Numbered from the stretch's first letter, positions 1 to 9,483 are shown. The stretch is DNA of 10,195 nucleotides from Mycoplasmataceae bacterium (GCA_020024715.1 JAHHTJ010000013.1:1-10195); one strand, 5' to 3'. The notes: generated by a model not told the origin, from the letters alone. Program-made: numbers and translations.

Positions 1-1206
1 ATAATAGTTAAAAGATCTTCAAATAAATACGGTTTGTTTAATTGTTAAAACTCAATTATTATCAGAGTTAGTTAATGGATTTTTTAAAAGTGAATTAAAG
101 AAACTAATTAAAACAAATTGTAATGTTCCTTCACTTCCTGGTATAGGAATAAAATTGTTTGCTACAGTTGCAACATTACTAAAATTATAAGTTGATCAAA
201 ATGTGTTAGCAATTATATGAATTTTTTCACTTGGATAATAAGGTACAACAAGTTCATATGCAAAAAACATAGAAAAATAATACATTAATAAAGCACCAAC
301 AGTTCAAAAAACAATATAAAAATTTGCTTCTACACATTTCATTTCTTGAATAAATGCTTTTTGAAATTTACTTTTAGTAATAAATTCTTCTTTAATTACT
401 TCTTTAGATTTATATGTTAAACCAATTTTTTTTCTAATTCAATTAAATATGTTTGCAATAACTAATTGGGTTTTCATACTATATCCAAGAATTGAAATAG
501 CAATAAAAACCACAATGTCATTACAATATCCAGCACATACTAATATCATGGCAACATAAGAATTATAAGAATGAACAAATTCTCCATTTGAGAAAAAATA
601 ATAATAAATAACAAAAGCTAAAGATGGATATGAAATAATCATTTGTGTTAATTGAATAATTCATCCAGAAGATAAAATAATTGCATTTGCTTCATAAAGT
701 TTCAAACCTTTTTTTGTCATCCATCACATTTTATATGGATCACTACCCAAAGCAAAAATGGTTATTGTGTTAATAAAAATTGCCAAAATCCCAAAATTGA
801 TTCATTGTAATGGTTTAACTTTAATGAAGTGATGTTTAAAACGCATCCGAATTGATTCAATTTGTCACATTAATCTAACTAATGACCCAAATATTAATAG
901 CAATATTCAACCAGCTATAATTGCTGGTGTATGATCTTTAATTTCAGAAACAGTATGAACAATAGTAGCAACATTAACATTTGTTACAAAAATTACTGTA
1001 ATAATAATTAAAACAATTGCTAAAATGATCATTAAACCAAAAATAATAATTCTTTTTTTGTCTAAGAATTTTTTTGGTGCTTTTTTTGGTTCAAAGGATT
1101 TAATTTCTTTAGTTGGATCTTCTTTAAAAGTAGGGATTAATTCTTTAAATTCCTTAAAATTATTTTTTAAATCATTTGTTAATTTATTTAATTTTCTTTT
1201 TTTCAT
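1..1206 (-). CDS. Multi-pass membrane protein, LPG-synthase TM / flippase-like family (UPF0104-like), 3' end outside window
   Basis: With UGA read as Trp, one frame runs from the ATG at 1206 to the left edge without a stop (402 residues, C-terminus missing). A basic, lysine-rich cytoplasmic N-terminus of about 50 residues precedes the first strong membrane segment (about residues 52-75), and several more follow. Family signals are the loop around residues 152-165 (ALGSDPYKMWW) and, near the edge, IPIPGSEGT (about residues 353-361) followed by an Arg-Ser-Phe near the end. This matches the conserved 'P-x-P-G-G-x-G-x-x-E' region and following arginine of the lysylphosphatidylglycerol synthase transmembrane family. 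In MprF that domain flips lipids; stand-alone copies are mostly uncharacterised. No aminoacyl-transferase domain is visible here, though the C-terminus is unseen. Ten of eleven Trp codons counted are TGA. The gene starts 8 bases after gatB with no Shine-Dalgarno sequence, so it is probably co-transcribed. Family fairly sure, substrate unknown. Confidence 0.75.
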
Positions 1207-1214
1207 TAATCTAT

Positions 1215-2645
1215 TTATTTAATTTTATTTAATAATTCTTTAATGCGAATTGGATTGGCTTGTCCTTTTGTTAATTTCATCATACTTCCCATGATAAACT
1301 TTTCTGCTTTTTCATATCTCGTAGTTAATTCTTGTTTTGTTTCTAAGTGAGTAGATAAAAAATCATTTAACATTTTTAAAAGTTCTTCATCAGTATAAGT
1401 TTTTGTTTCATTTTGAAGTTTTTTTAATTCATTACAATAATCTAAATGTGATACAAATATTTTATTAAATAAATCTTTAGCTTGTTTAGAGTTGAATTTA
1501 TTATCTTTATAATCTTTAATAAACAAGAATAAATCATTAATTGATTTATCATTTAAATCATTAACAGTTAATTCTTGTTTATTTAAAATACCCATTAATT
1601 CGTTTAATATTCATCTACATGCATCTTTATAATCCTTATTAATTTCGTATGCTTGCATAAATAATGAATATATTTTTTTATCACTTAATAATAAGTTAAT
1701 ATCTTTTTTAGAAAGATTATTTTGTTTTAAATTATTTTTAATAATATATGGATGAATTGGTGCATTATTTAAAACTTCATCTACAAATTTTTGTGGAGTA
1801 TGAATTGCTAAAATATTAGCTTCTGTCATATACCTATAATCAACTGCATTAGATTTTTTTCGCATAAATATAGTGGTTTTAGAAACATCATCAAATCTTC
1901 TGGTTTCTTGTTCAACCACTTCATTTTTTTCTAAAATTGCTGTTTGTCTTTTAATTTCATATTCTGCAGCTAAACTAGCATTTGAAATAGAATTTATATT
2001 TTTAATTTCTACTTTTGTTCCGAAGGTTTTTTCATCTTTGCTTAAAGAAATATTAACATCAACTCGCATACTACCATCTTCCATTTTTGCGTCCGAAACA
2101 TCCATAAATAAACAAATTTCTTTTAAAGCTGTTAAATATAATTCAACTTCTTTACTTGAATGTAAAACTGGGTTTGAAACAATTTCAATTAATGGTAAAC
2201 CAGCACGATTGTAATTTAATAATAAATCGTTAGTATTTTCAATCTTAATTTGTTTTGCTGTGTCTTCTTCTAATTGAATTCTTTCAATAGTAATTTTTGT
2301 TTCATTATCATCATCTAATAATACATAACCATTTTCACCAATCGGATTAAATTGTTGTGTAATTTGAAAGTTTTTTGGTAAATCTCAATAATAATAATTC
2401 TTACGATCAAATGTAATTGGATTTGCATTAATTTTCATATGTAATGCATTAGCTAATTGAATTGCTTTTTTAACTGCATTTTCATTAACACTTGGTAAAG
2501 TACCAGGTAATGCTAAATCAATTTCATTTAAATGGTTATTAATTGTATTTTCGTGAGTATTTTTAGCAGGAGAAAACATTTTTGTATTTGTATTTAATAC
2601 AATATGAATTTCTAAACCAATGGTAACAAAATATTTATTATTCAT
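1215..2645 (-). CDS. gatB: Aspartyl/glutamyl-tRNA amidotransferase subunit B
   Basis: GatB binds the misacylated tRNA, activates the side-chain carboxylate of Glu-tRNA(Gln) with ATP, and receives ammonia from GatA. The 476-residue frame is full length for the family and is open only if internal TGA codons (for example at 2385 and 1611) encode Trp. The N-terminus carries VTIGLEIHIVLNT and ALPGTLPSVN, then DRKNYYYWDLPKNFQ, all conserved in the GatB cradle domain. MDVSDAKMEDGSMRVDVNIS (from about residue 181) is the conserved 'M-x-x-SD-x-x-MEeGslRvDaNvS' block. The C-terminal helical YqeY-like tail ends with a GQANP motif. A strong Shine-Dalgarno (AAGGAG, six bases before ATG) fixes the start. 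gatA ends only two bases upstream, as expected for stoichiometric subunits. Confidence 0.97.
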
Positions 2646-2647
2646 TT

Positions 2648-4057
2648 TTATTCTCCTTGTTCATATTCTTCATTAAGATTTTCAATACTTAAACCAACAT
2701 TTAATAAATCTTGATCATGTAATCACTTTCCTAAAATGTTAATTCCTAAAAATTTAGGATTTTGCATTATTGCTGGAATTGTTAAAGATGGATTACCGCT
2801 AAAATTAGCAAATAATAACAAATCATCACACTTAGTCATACCTGTTTTTTCTAATTCTTCATAAGTCAAAGCAAAACTACTAGTTCCTGGAATTATAATT
2901 CCATCTACATCTTTTAATAAATTATTTACTTCATTTACTATTTTTCTTCTAATCTTTTTTGCTTTAACAAAAATTTCTTCATAATGATCTTTTGTTAAAA
3001 CATAAGAACCTAATGTAAATCTTTTTTTAACTTGTTCTCCTAAATAAGAAGTACGAGTTTTAATAACAGTATCATAATAATCTTTTCCAATAATTTTATG
3101 ACCAAAAGTCATACCAGTTAAATTCGCTAAACTTGTTGTAGCTTCTGCAAAAGAAATTGCATAATATGTTGGTAATAAAGCATCTAATAAATCTTCATTA
3201 AATTCAACTTCTTTTATTTGAACCTTGGTTTTTAGTCAACTTAAATACTTAATTCATGCAACTTTTGCATCTTCATACATGTATTTTTCTGCATTTTTAA
3301 TATAAACAAATTTAATTTCATTTAATGGTTTAGCTTTTAAGTTTTGATAAAAATGATGATCTTGAATTTTAATGTTAGTAAAATCTCTTTGATCATGTAA
3401 TTTTGTAATACTTGTTAAAACGATTGAAACATCAGTAATATACTTAGCAATTATACCAACAGTATCTAATGAAGGTGAAAAAGGAAATACACCATATCTT
3501 GAAACTAAACCATAACTTGGTTTATAACCAACATTATTTAAAAAACTAGCAGGATGCCTAATTGAATCACCAGTATCTGTACCAATACTAAAAGCAACAA
3601 GATCTGTAGTTACATTCACATTAGAACCACTACTACTACCAGCAGTAATTCGATTTTTATCATAAGGATTAATTATTTTTGTTAATCCACATCATGTACC
3701 TGTACCACCTAAACCAAATTCATCTAAAGTATCTTTTGAAACTAACATTGCTTCGTCTTTTTTTAACAAACTATAAACAAATGAATCAAATAATGGAACA
3801 TATTCACTTAATAATTTACTACCACCTGTTGTTCTAATACCTTTAGTAGAAATATTATCTTTAATTGAATATGGAATATTAACTAATAAATTACTTTCGT
3901 CATAAGCAAAAGGTTTTAATTCTACTTTTGTTAATATCGAATGATATTTAGTATCATTAACATCAACTTTATTTTTTAATTCTTTTAAATAATTATTAAA
4001 AAAATTAGGATCTTTAAATTGTTCGTGTAATTTTAAAATTATTGATTTATTTTTCAT
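2648..4057 (-). CDS. gatA: Glutamyl-tRNA(Gln) amidotransferase subunit A (amidase-signature glutaminase)
   Basis: GatA hydrolyses glutamine and channels ammonia to GatB. The frame encodes 469 residues (TGA as Trp at 3692, 3254 and 2723), close to the usual 470-490. It is an amidase-signature enzyme. I place the Ser-cisSer-Lys triad at Lys66 (in SIKDNI), Ser141 (in AGSSSGSN) and Ser165 (in TDTGDSIRHPAS). The 24-residue spacing between the two serines equals that in fatty acid amide hydrolase (S217/S241). Two glycines usually conserved here differ: GSSGG reads GSSSG, and the glycine just before the nucleophile is Asp164. The following NVGYKPSYGLVSRYG block is typical of GatA. The start codon lies inside the end of gatC (11-base overlap), suggesting translational coupling; gatB follows two bases later. 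Identity is secure; the effect of the substitutions is unknown. Confidence 0.96.
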
Positions 4058-4370
4058 ATTTAACTTCTACATATCCTTCATTATTATGATTTTGAGTATC
4101 TACTCATTCTTTTCCATTTAACTCAATAATTTCTGAATCACTTCTTAAATAAAAATAAGGATTTTCAATTGGATAATTTAATGGTTCAATATTATCAGTA
4201 TTAATTTTTTCAAAACTATCAAAACTATATACAGTCTGTTTAAAACTATCTTCAAATATTTTTTGTTCTTCTTCATTAATGTTAAATAATTGTTTATGAG
4301 CCAAATCTTTGATTAGATCTGAATATTCTTTTTTACTCATTTTAATAATTTTTTCTTTAATAATATTCAT
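4047..4370 (-). CDS. gatC: Glutamyl-tRNA(Gln) amidotransferase subunit C
   Basis: GatC is the small subunit that wraps around GatA and stabilises its contact with GatB. From ATG 4370 the frame encodes 107 residues, with one TGA (4104) read as Trp before the stop at 4047; the last 11 bases overlap gatA. The pattern fits GatC: an N-terminal helix with KDLAHKQLFNINEEEQ (compare 'kLA-L-l-eeE'), then a linker with NTDNIEPLNYPIENP ahead of a LRSD segment resembling the family's 'LReD'. A second ATG at 4340 (MSKKEYSD) gives 97 residues, aligns better with typical GatC starts, and has a weak purine-rich AAAGAAA about ten bases upstream. The start is therefore uncertain. Sequence conservation is low, as usual for GatC, but the position directly before gatA makes the call firm. 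Confidence 0.88.
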
Positions 4371-4400
4371 TTTAATAAAAACCGTATTCTTTCTACCTTT

Positions 4401-4408
4401 ATTTTATA
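4401..4408 (-). promoter_or_regulatory. Possible -10 element upstream of gatC
   Basis: The 71-base gap between ung and gatC (4371-4441) is the largest gap between genes in the window. On the minus strand it contains TATAAAAT, close to the bacterial -10 consensus, about 30 bases before the first gatC ATG. No convincing -35 hexamer is seen at 16-18 bases upstream, but mycoplasma promoters often lack one. In DNA this AT-rich such a match is expected fairly often by chance. A weak imperfect inverted repeat (CCTTATT with AATAAAGG) spans it but has no stable GC stem, so I do not call a terminator. Confidence 0.28.
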
Positions 4409-4441
4409 TTTTAATAAGGATTTTTAATTTTAGATTTTTTA

Positions 4442-5092
4442 TTATCATTCTATAGGATTAAGATTATGATTTAAAAGATATTCATTACATTTTTTAAAAT
4501 GATTGTTATGAAAAAAATTTTTAGCACTTAATGGTGAAGGATGAGCTGATGTTAGAACAAAATTATTTTTTTCATTTATGTATTTTGAAAATTGTTTTGC
4601 ATTATTACCCCACAATAAATAAACAAGATTTTGCTTTTTTTGATTTAAATAAAATATTAAATTTCTAACAAATTCACTTCATCCTAAATCTTTACAAGAA
4701 TTAGGTTTATTTTCAATAACGCATAAAGAAGTATTTAACAATAAAACACCTTGCTTAGCTCAACTTATTAAAGTTCTATCAGTTTTTAGTACATTATATT
4801 CGTCTTGAATTTCTAAGAAAATATTATTTAATGATTTTGGAATTTTACAATCATTATTAACAGCAAAAGCTAGTCCATTTGCATAACCATTTAAATAATA
4901 TGGATCTTGTCCTAAAATAATTACTTTTAAATCATTAACATCAAAATAATTAAAACAATTAAATATTAGTTCTTCTTTAGGAAACAAAATATGACCTTGT
5001 TTTAAAAGATCATATTTTTGTTCTAGTATTTTAAAATATTCTTTTCTTATTTCTTGTTTAATAAATTCTAAAAAATATCTTGGTAATTGCAT
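4442..5092 (-). CDS. ung: Uracil-DNA glycosylase, family 1
   Basis: This enzyme removes uracil from DNA at the first step of base excision repair. The frame encodes 216 residues, standard for family 1, with TGA read as Trp at 4760 and again as the last residue before TAA. Motif A is GQDPYYLNGYANGLAF (residues 61-76), with Asp63 as the water-activating residue. LLLNTSLCV supplies the uracil-binding Asn, LLWGNNA follows, and motif B is HPSPLSA (residues 184-190) with the catalytic His184 and the DNA-intercalating Leu188, followed by NHFKKCNEYL. Most members have His right after GQDPY; here it is Tyr66. The ATG lies five bases after the lipoprotein stop, and no Shine-Dalgarno is visible, so translation may depend on re-initiation. 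The locus order (lipoprotein, ung, gatC) matches M. genitalium as I recall it. Confidence 0.95.
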
Positions 5093-5097
5093 AAATA

Positions 5098-6672
5098 TTA
5101 ATTATTTTTATTAGGGCTGTAATAAATATCACTAATTAAAGCAACAATGTTATTTGCATTATTTTTTCAACCAGTCATTGTACTAATACTTTGTATTTTT
5201 GCAAAATATAATGCTTGTTCATTAATTGCTGTTTGTAAATTTTGCACGGTATATGAACTAGCATTTTTGAAAATGGTAGGATTTATAAATGCTCAAGATG
5301 CTGCTGGACTACTATAATATTTAACATAATTAAAATAACTTGAACTATATCCAGGGTGATAAGAAACTAGTTTATCACCTTCAACCTTATTATATTTAAT
5401 AAGATTATTGCTTCCATAATAATTTAAACTTGCATAACTTTGTTTAGTTGTACCAATATTTTGTAAAGAAACATAAATTGGATTGATGCTTAAAACAAAG
5501 TATTTATGGTAATAAGGATTATAATTTAATGATTTATGATCTAAATATGGATAACTAATTCCATCTTTACCATTAATATTTTGGTTCAAAGTAGCATTAG
5601 TTGGTTGATTAGTTGTGTAATGAGAATTTTGTGCACTTGAACAAAAAAATTCAAAAACAATTTTAATATCATGAACTTCTGCAACAGAAATTTGATGATC
5701 ATATTTAACCGCATCACCATTTGGTTTTTTATCTAGTTCACTAGCTGGTGTAGCTGGCATATATGAAGCTAATAAATTCTTCAAAGCAGTTTGAGTTGGC
5801 AATGATACTTTAGTTTTTTTATTGTTTGTTGCATCTAATTTAATAGCAGTATTTGATTTAGGTTTGTTTGAATCTGAATTTTTAGTTACTTGTTGTGTAT
5901 TATCATAATTTTTAGTATCTTGATAATAAAGAGTAGTATTTTTATTAAAATTTTTAGCATCTGTAACATTATAAAAAATATCAGTTGGATATAAATAATA
6001 AGTTGTTTGCATATTTTCGCTTTGAGTAGGATGAATTAAATTCGAAGCAAATGAACCGATGTTAACCTTATTTTCAAATCCTTTCTGATTAGCTAATAAA
6101 GCATTAGCAACCGTTTTAACATTATCACTAGGAGTTCAACCAAAAGAATCTGATCAATTTTGTAAATTAGTTGCACCTAGTAATCTTCTTAAAATACCAC
6201 TACTAGAATCTGCGTATTCAAGAATTTTTTGACCAAAATAATTTAATAATGATGTTGGACCTTCAACATAATTTAATAAACTTGTAAATAATTGTTGAAC
6301 AATATTGTTGTTATTATCAGAAAGAGTTTTTGAAATATTTAAATTTGCACTAGTACCATTAACATCACCAGAAGATAATAAACCAGTATCAGAAAATTTT
6401 CAACTAGTAATAGAAGTAATATTTGCATAATTGCTAGTACCAATTTCTTGATCAGTTGGAGCATTAAGAACAATATTATTAATTTGTGAATCAGTAAGAT
6501 TGCCAGTATTTGCAACAGCACTTACAGTAGAATAAGCATAATAAGTGTTAGTAGCTGCATTTTTAGTAATTTCAGCACAAGATAAAACAGAAACTAAAGG
6601 AATACTTACAACAGCAGTTGCTGAAATTCCCATTAAAGCATACTTTCATTTTTTATTTAATCTATTTTTCAT
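5098..6672 (-). CDS. Surface lipoprotein of unknown function (positional counterpart of the MG095 lipoprotein)
   Basis: The frame encodes 524 residues with several TGA tryptophans (for example 6400 and 5293). The N-terminus is a lipoprotein signal peptide: basic residues (MKNRLNKKWKY), a hydrophobic stretch, and a lipobox-like V-L-S-Cys ending at Cys32, where lipidation and cleavage are expected. The mature part is rich in Asn, Ser, Thr, Tyr and Lys with no further membrane segment, so it should be exposed on the outer face of the single membrane. I recognise no enzymatic motif or internal repeat. The start is supported by AAGGAG seven bases upstream, overlapping the end of dnaB; ung starts five bases after its stop. 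The place between dnaB and ung corresponds to uncharacterised M. genitalium lipoprotein genes, so homology is inferred from position only. An ATG at 6633 would remove the basic region and is unlikely. Confidence 0.85.
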
Positions 6673-6682
6673 CTTTAACTCC

Positions 6683-8167
6683 TTAATCATCATTACCATT
6701 TAATTCTGGTTTAATATTATCATCTTCAAACCTTGAACAATATTTATGAAATAATAATTCTCTAACTCCTCTTGGCCCAAAACGATTTTTCTCAATCGCA
6801 AAAGTTATACCAAATACTTCTTCTCCAGTTTTTGTTGTTGTATCGTATTTTTTAGCTTCATCATCAGTATATAAAAACATTACCACATCAGCATCTTGTT
6901 CAATTGAACCAGATTCTCTTAAATCAGATAATAAAGGTTTCTTACTAGAATCTTTTGTTCCATTACCTTCAACTCTTCTTGATAATTGAGATAATGCTAA
7001 TATTGGAATATTTAAAGATAAAGCCATAGTTTTAATCGCTTTAGAAATTATTGCTACTTCGTTTGCTCTTGTAGTATTAAATCTTAATTTATCATCAGTA
7101 ACTTTAATTAATTGCAAATAATCAATAACAACAAAATCAACACAATATTTAGCTGTATACTCTTTTACAATTGATTCTATTTTTGCTAAAGTTAAGTTTC
7201 CTTCATCAAAAAAGATAATTGGTAAATTTCTTAAATGCTGCTTATTTAAGCTAGAAAGAATACCAGCTTTTTCAACACCTAAAGCTCTTTTTTTGATTTT
7301 ATTATTATCACAATATGTTAATAATGATATAACTTTATCAAACATTTGTTCAGCACTCATTTCTAAGCTAAAAAATAACACTTTATGCTTTTTTTCTTCT
7401 GCTGAAATATTAACATTGATTTCATATGCTTTTTTACTTAAAGCAACTGCTCAATTCAAAGCAAGTGTGGTTTTTCCAATTCCTGGTCTTGCTGCTAAAA
7501 CATATAACAAACCACCATCAAACTTATTCAATAAACTTTTAACGGATTTTAAACATCAATTATATGTATCGCTATTATATTTTTCTTCATTAATTTGATT
7601 AACATCATATGCTTTATTATTCAAATCTTCTTGAAAAGCATCTAATAAGATTTTGGTATCTTTTCCTTCAATATTAGTAACTCAACTTGAAGTTATTTGG
7701 AAAAAATTAGCATTTAACTGACCTAATTTATCTTCTATGGTACTTGTTGTTAAATGAATATTTAATAATTCCTGACTAAATTGAACTAATGAACTTTGAA
7801 TTGATTGACATTTTTTAATATCAACAAGTTTTTTAAACTCATCTAAATTATAATAAGCAATACTATACTTTAATTTATTCAATAAATTATCATATTGTTC
7901 ATTTACTAAAATTAAACGATTATTTTCAACTCTTTCTTTAATAATAGTTAGATTGATGACTTTTTCATTTTCTTTGTATAATTCAATAATTTCTTTAAAA
8001 AAAATGCGAAGTACTGAATTATCAAAATCATCAACATTTAATCTAGTTACAGCATATGAAATTAAACTTAAATTTTCAAGCATTCCTGAAATAATTTTTA
8101 GTTCAATTTCTTCTACTTCTTCATTAATTAAATTTTCCTTAAAAAATTCAGACACTTCTTTTTCCAT
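6683..8167 (-). CDS. dnaB: Replicative DNA helicase DnaB
   Basis: This is the hexameric 5'-3' helicase of the replication fork. The 494-residue frame is open once TGA is Trp (7682, 7451). The N-terminal helical domain (about residues 1-110) contains VEEIELKIISGML and a typical FDNSVLRIFFKEI segment. The C-terminal RecA-like domain has Walker A AARPGIGKTT (catalytic Lys232), SLEMS with Glu269, Walker B VVIDYLQL (Asp349), SQLSRR (about 393-398) and LRESGSIEQDADVV (about 415-428), ending with a RELLFHKYCSRFE strand. The segment before Walker A is divergent: in place of the usual 'tG-x-x-LD-x-x-t-G' it reads SLLNKFDGGLLYVL. About a dozen extra charged residues (ISAEEKKHK) precede the SLEM strand. 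rplI ends seven bases upstream and no good Shine-Dalgarno is seen. Identity is secure; the mycoplasma homologue is sometimes named dnaC after Bacillus usage. Confidence 0.96.
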
Positions 8168-8174
8168 TTTTTAA

Positions 8175-8615
8175 TTATTTAGCTTCTTCAACGTTTACTT
8201 TTAAATTAGCAATAATATCTTTATAAAGTTTAACTTGTAAAGTATGTTCACCAATTCCTAATTTTAAGGCTTTGTTTAAAGCGGTGTGTTCAATATTAAC
8301 ACCATTTTTCTTTAATTCTTCAGTAATTTGTTTTTGAGAAATACTTCCAAATGTTAAACCATGGTTAGTTTTCAAATTAAAAGTTAAAACTAATGCATCA
8401 ATTTTGTCTTTTAATTCTACTGCTTTGTTTCTTCTAGTTTCTTCTTCTTTAGCTAACTTTGCTAATTTATCTTCTAATTCATGTTCACTTTTTAAATTAT
8501 AGTAAACAGCTAATTTTTTAGGAATTAAATAATTAACTGCATATCCATCATTAACTTCTTGAATAGTGTTTATTTTTCCTACACCTTTTACATCTTCTAA
8601 TAAAATAATTTTCAT
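8175..8615 (-). CDS. rplI: 50S ribosomal protein L9
   Basis: L9 binds 23S rRNA in the L1-stalk region and reaches toward neighbouring ribosomes. The 146-residue frame has normal family length and no TGA. The N-terminal domain starts MKIILLEDVKGVGK and contains the signature NDGYAVNYLIPKKLA. A long charged connecting helix follows (about residues 40-75, rich in Lys and Glu), then the C-terminal RNA-binding domain with HGLTFGSISQKQI. AAAGGAA eight bases before the ATG supports this start. It lies 21 bases after rpsR and 7 before dnaB, the classical rpsF-ssb-rpsR-rplI-dnaB arrangement. Confidence 0.97.
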   Translation of the reverse strand: MKIILLEDVKGVGKINTIQEVNDGYAVNYLIPKKLAVYYNLKSEHELEDKLAKLAKEEETRRNKAVELKDKIDALVLTFNLKTNHGLTFGSISQKQITEELKKNGVNIEHTALNKALKLGIGEHTLQVKLYKDIIANLKVNVEEAK

Positions 8616-8636
8616 TGGTAAATTCCTTTAATCTGA

Positions 8637-8957
8637 TTAATCTCTTTTAATAAATGGTAATAAAGCAACAATTCTAGCACGGTGAATAGCATTAGAAACT
8701 TGTCTTTGGTGCTTAGGACATGCACCAGTAATGTAATGAGATAAGATTTTTCCAGTATGTTGATTGTCAATATAACGTTTTAATAAATCGACATCTTTAT
8801 AATCAATGCTTAAAACACCTTTTTGGCATAATACACAATATTTCTTATGTGATTTAAAAAATTTTTTAAATCCAGCATTGTTATAATTTTTTTGACTACT
8901 TCCTTCTTTTTTTATAGTAGTTTCACTACTTGTTTTTTCTTTAATTTGTTCACTCAT
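8637..8957 (-). CDS. rpsR: 30S ribosomal protein S18
   Basis: S18 pairs with S6 on the platform of the small subunit. I start it at ATG 8957 (MSEQIKEK), which gives 106 residues, because AAAGGAG lies seven bases upstream. An in-frame ATG at 8978 would overlap ssb and has no such signal. The conserved core begins near residue 40 with KYCVLCQKG, then DYKDVDLLKRYI, ITGACPKHQRQVSNAIHRAR and ALLPF, all S18 hallmarks. The first 35 or so residues form a low-complexity Lys/Ser/Thr/Glu-rich extension absent from short S18 proteins. The Shine-Dalgarno starts within the ssb stop region (TAA followed by AAGGAG), so the two reading frames nearly abut. Confidence 0.96.
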   Translation of the reverse strand: MSEQIKEKTSSETTIKKEGSSQKNYNNAGFKKFFKSHKKYCVLCQKGVLSIDYKDVDLLKRYIDNQHTGKILSHYITGACPKHQRQVSNAIHRARIVALLPFIKRD

Positions 8958-8970
8958 TTTAATACTCCTT

Positions 8971-9483
8971 TTAATCATCTAAATTGTTCATTCATCCAGG
9001 AAATTCATCATCATTGCTTGAATTTTCATTTTCATTTGCTTTTTTTAAATCATCTTCTTCATCATTAATAAAAGCATCATCAATTGAAAATTTACTAATA
9101 GGTTTTTCTTCATTTGCAATGGGTTCATCTTTATCATTTTTATCACCCATAATATTTGTAGAATAATTTATCTTATTACTTGCTGTTGAAACAGATTGAA
9201 CATTATCAACAATGACATCAGTACTATTACCGTTTTTTCCATCTCTTGTTGTATAAGATCTTCTTGTAATTCTTCCTTCGATAATAATGAAATCACCTTT
9301 TTTACAATAATTCATGATGTAATTAGCAGTTGCACCAAACGCAACACAAGGAAAAAAATAAGTTTCTTTTGAATTCCTTGAGTCGTTACTAGCTAAATCA
9401 AATCTTGCTGTTGATTGTGCACTAGCTGTAGCAAATGATGCAGGGTTAGCAACTAATCTTCCTGATAAAAAAACTTTATTCAT
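8971..9483 (-). CDS. ssb: Single-stranded DNA-binding protein
   Basis: SSB coats single-stranded DNA during replication and recruits partners through its acidic tail. The frame encodes 170 residues. The N-terminal OB fold (about residues 1-105) has MNKVFLSGRLVANP, FPCVAFGATANYI, KKGDFIIIEGRI and RRSYTTRDGKNG, all standard for bacterial SSB. A linker rich in Asn, Ser, Asp and Glu follows. The tail reads NDDEFPG, then Trp encoded by TGA at 8992, then MNNLDD. The usual DDDIPF-like tip is therefore about six residues inside the C-terminus instead of at the very end. The ATG overlaps the rpsF stop by one base (TAATG) and lacks a clear Shine-Dalgarno, so translation probably depends on ribosomes finishing rpsF. 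Confidence 0.95.

Noticed and set aside
4371..4441. Possible intrinsic terminator between ung and gatC
   Set aside because: The only inverted repeat is imperfect and nearly all A/T, without a stable GC stem followed by a U run in the transcribed direction.
6339..6521. Small leucine-rich minus-strand frame
   Set aside because: It lies in another frame inside the lipoprotein gene, whose frame has a signal peptide, a Shine-Dalgarno and no stop.
7293..7598. Plus-strand open frames opposite dnaB, and others near 1025-1222, 1873-2214, 7953-8174 and 8984-9166
   Set aside because: They are antisense to well-supported genes, lack ribosome-binding sites and show no recognisable family; AT-rich codon bias on the opposite strand explains them.
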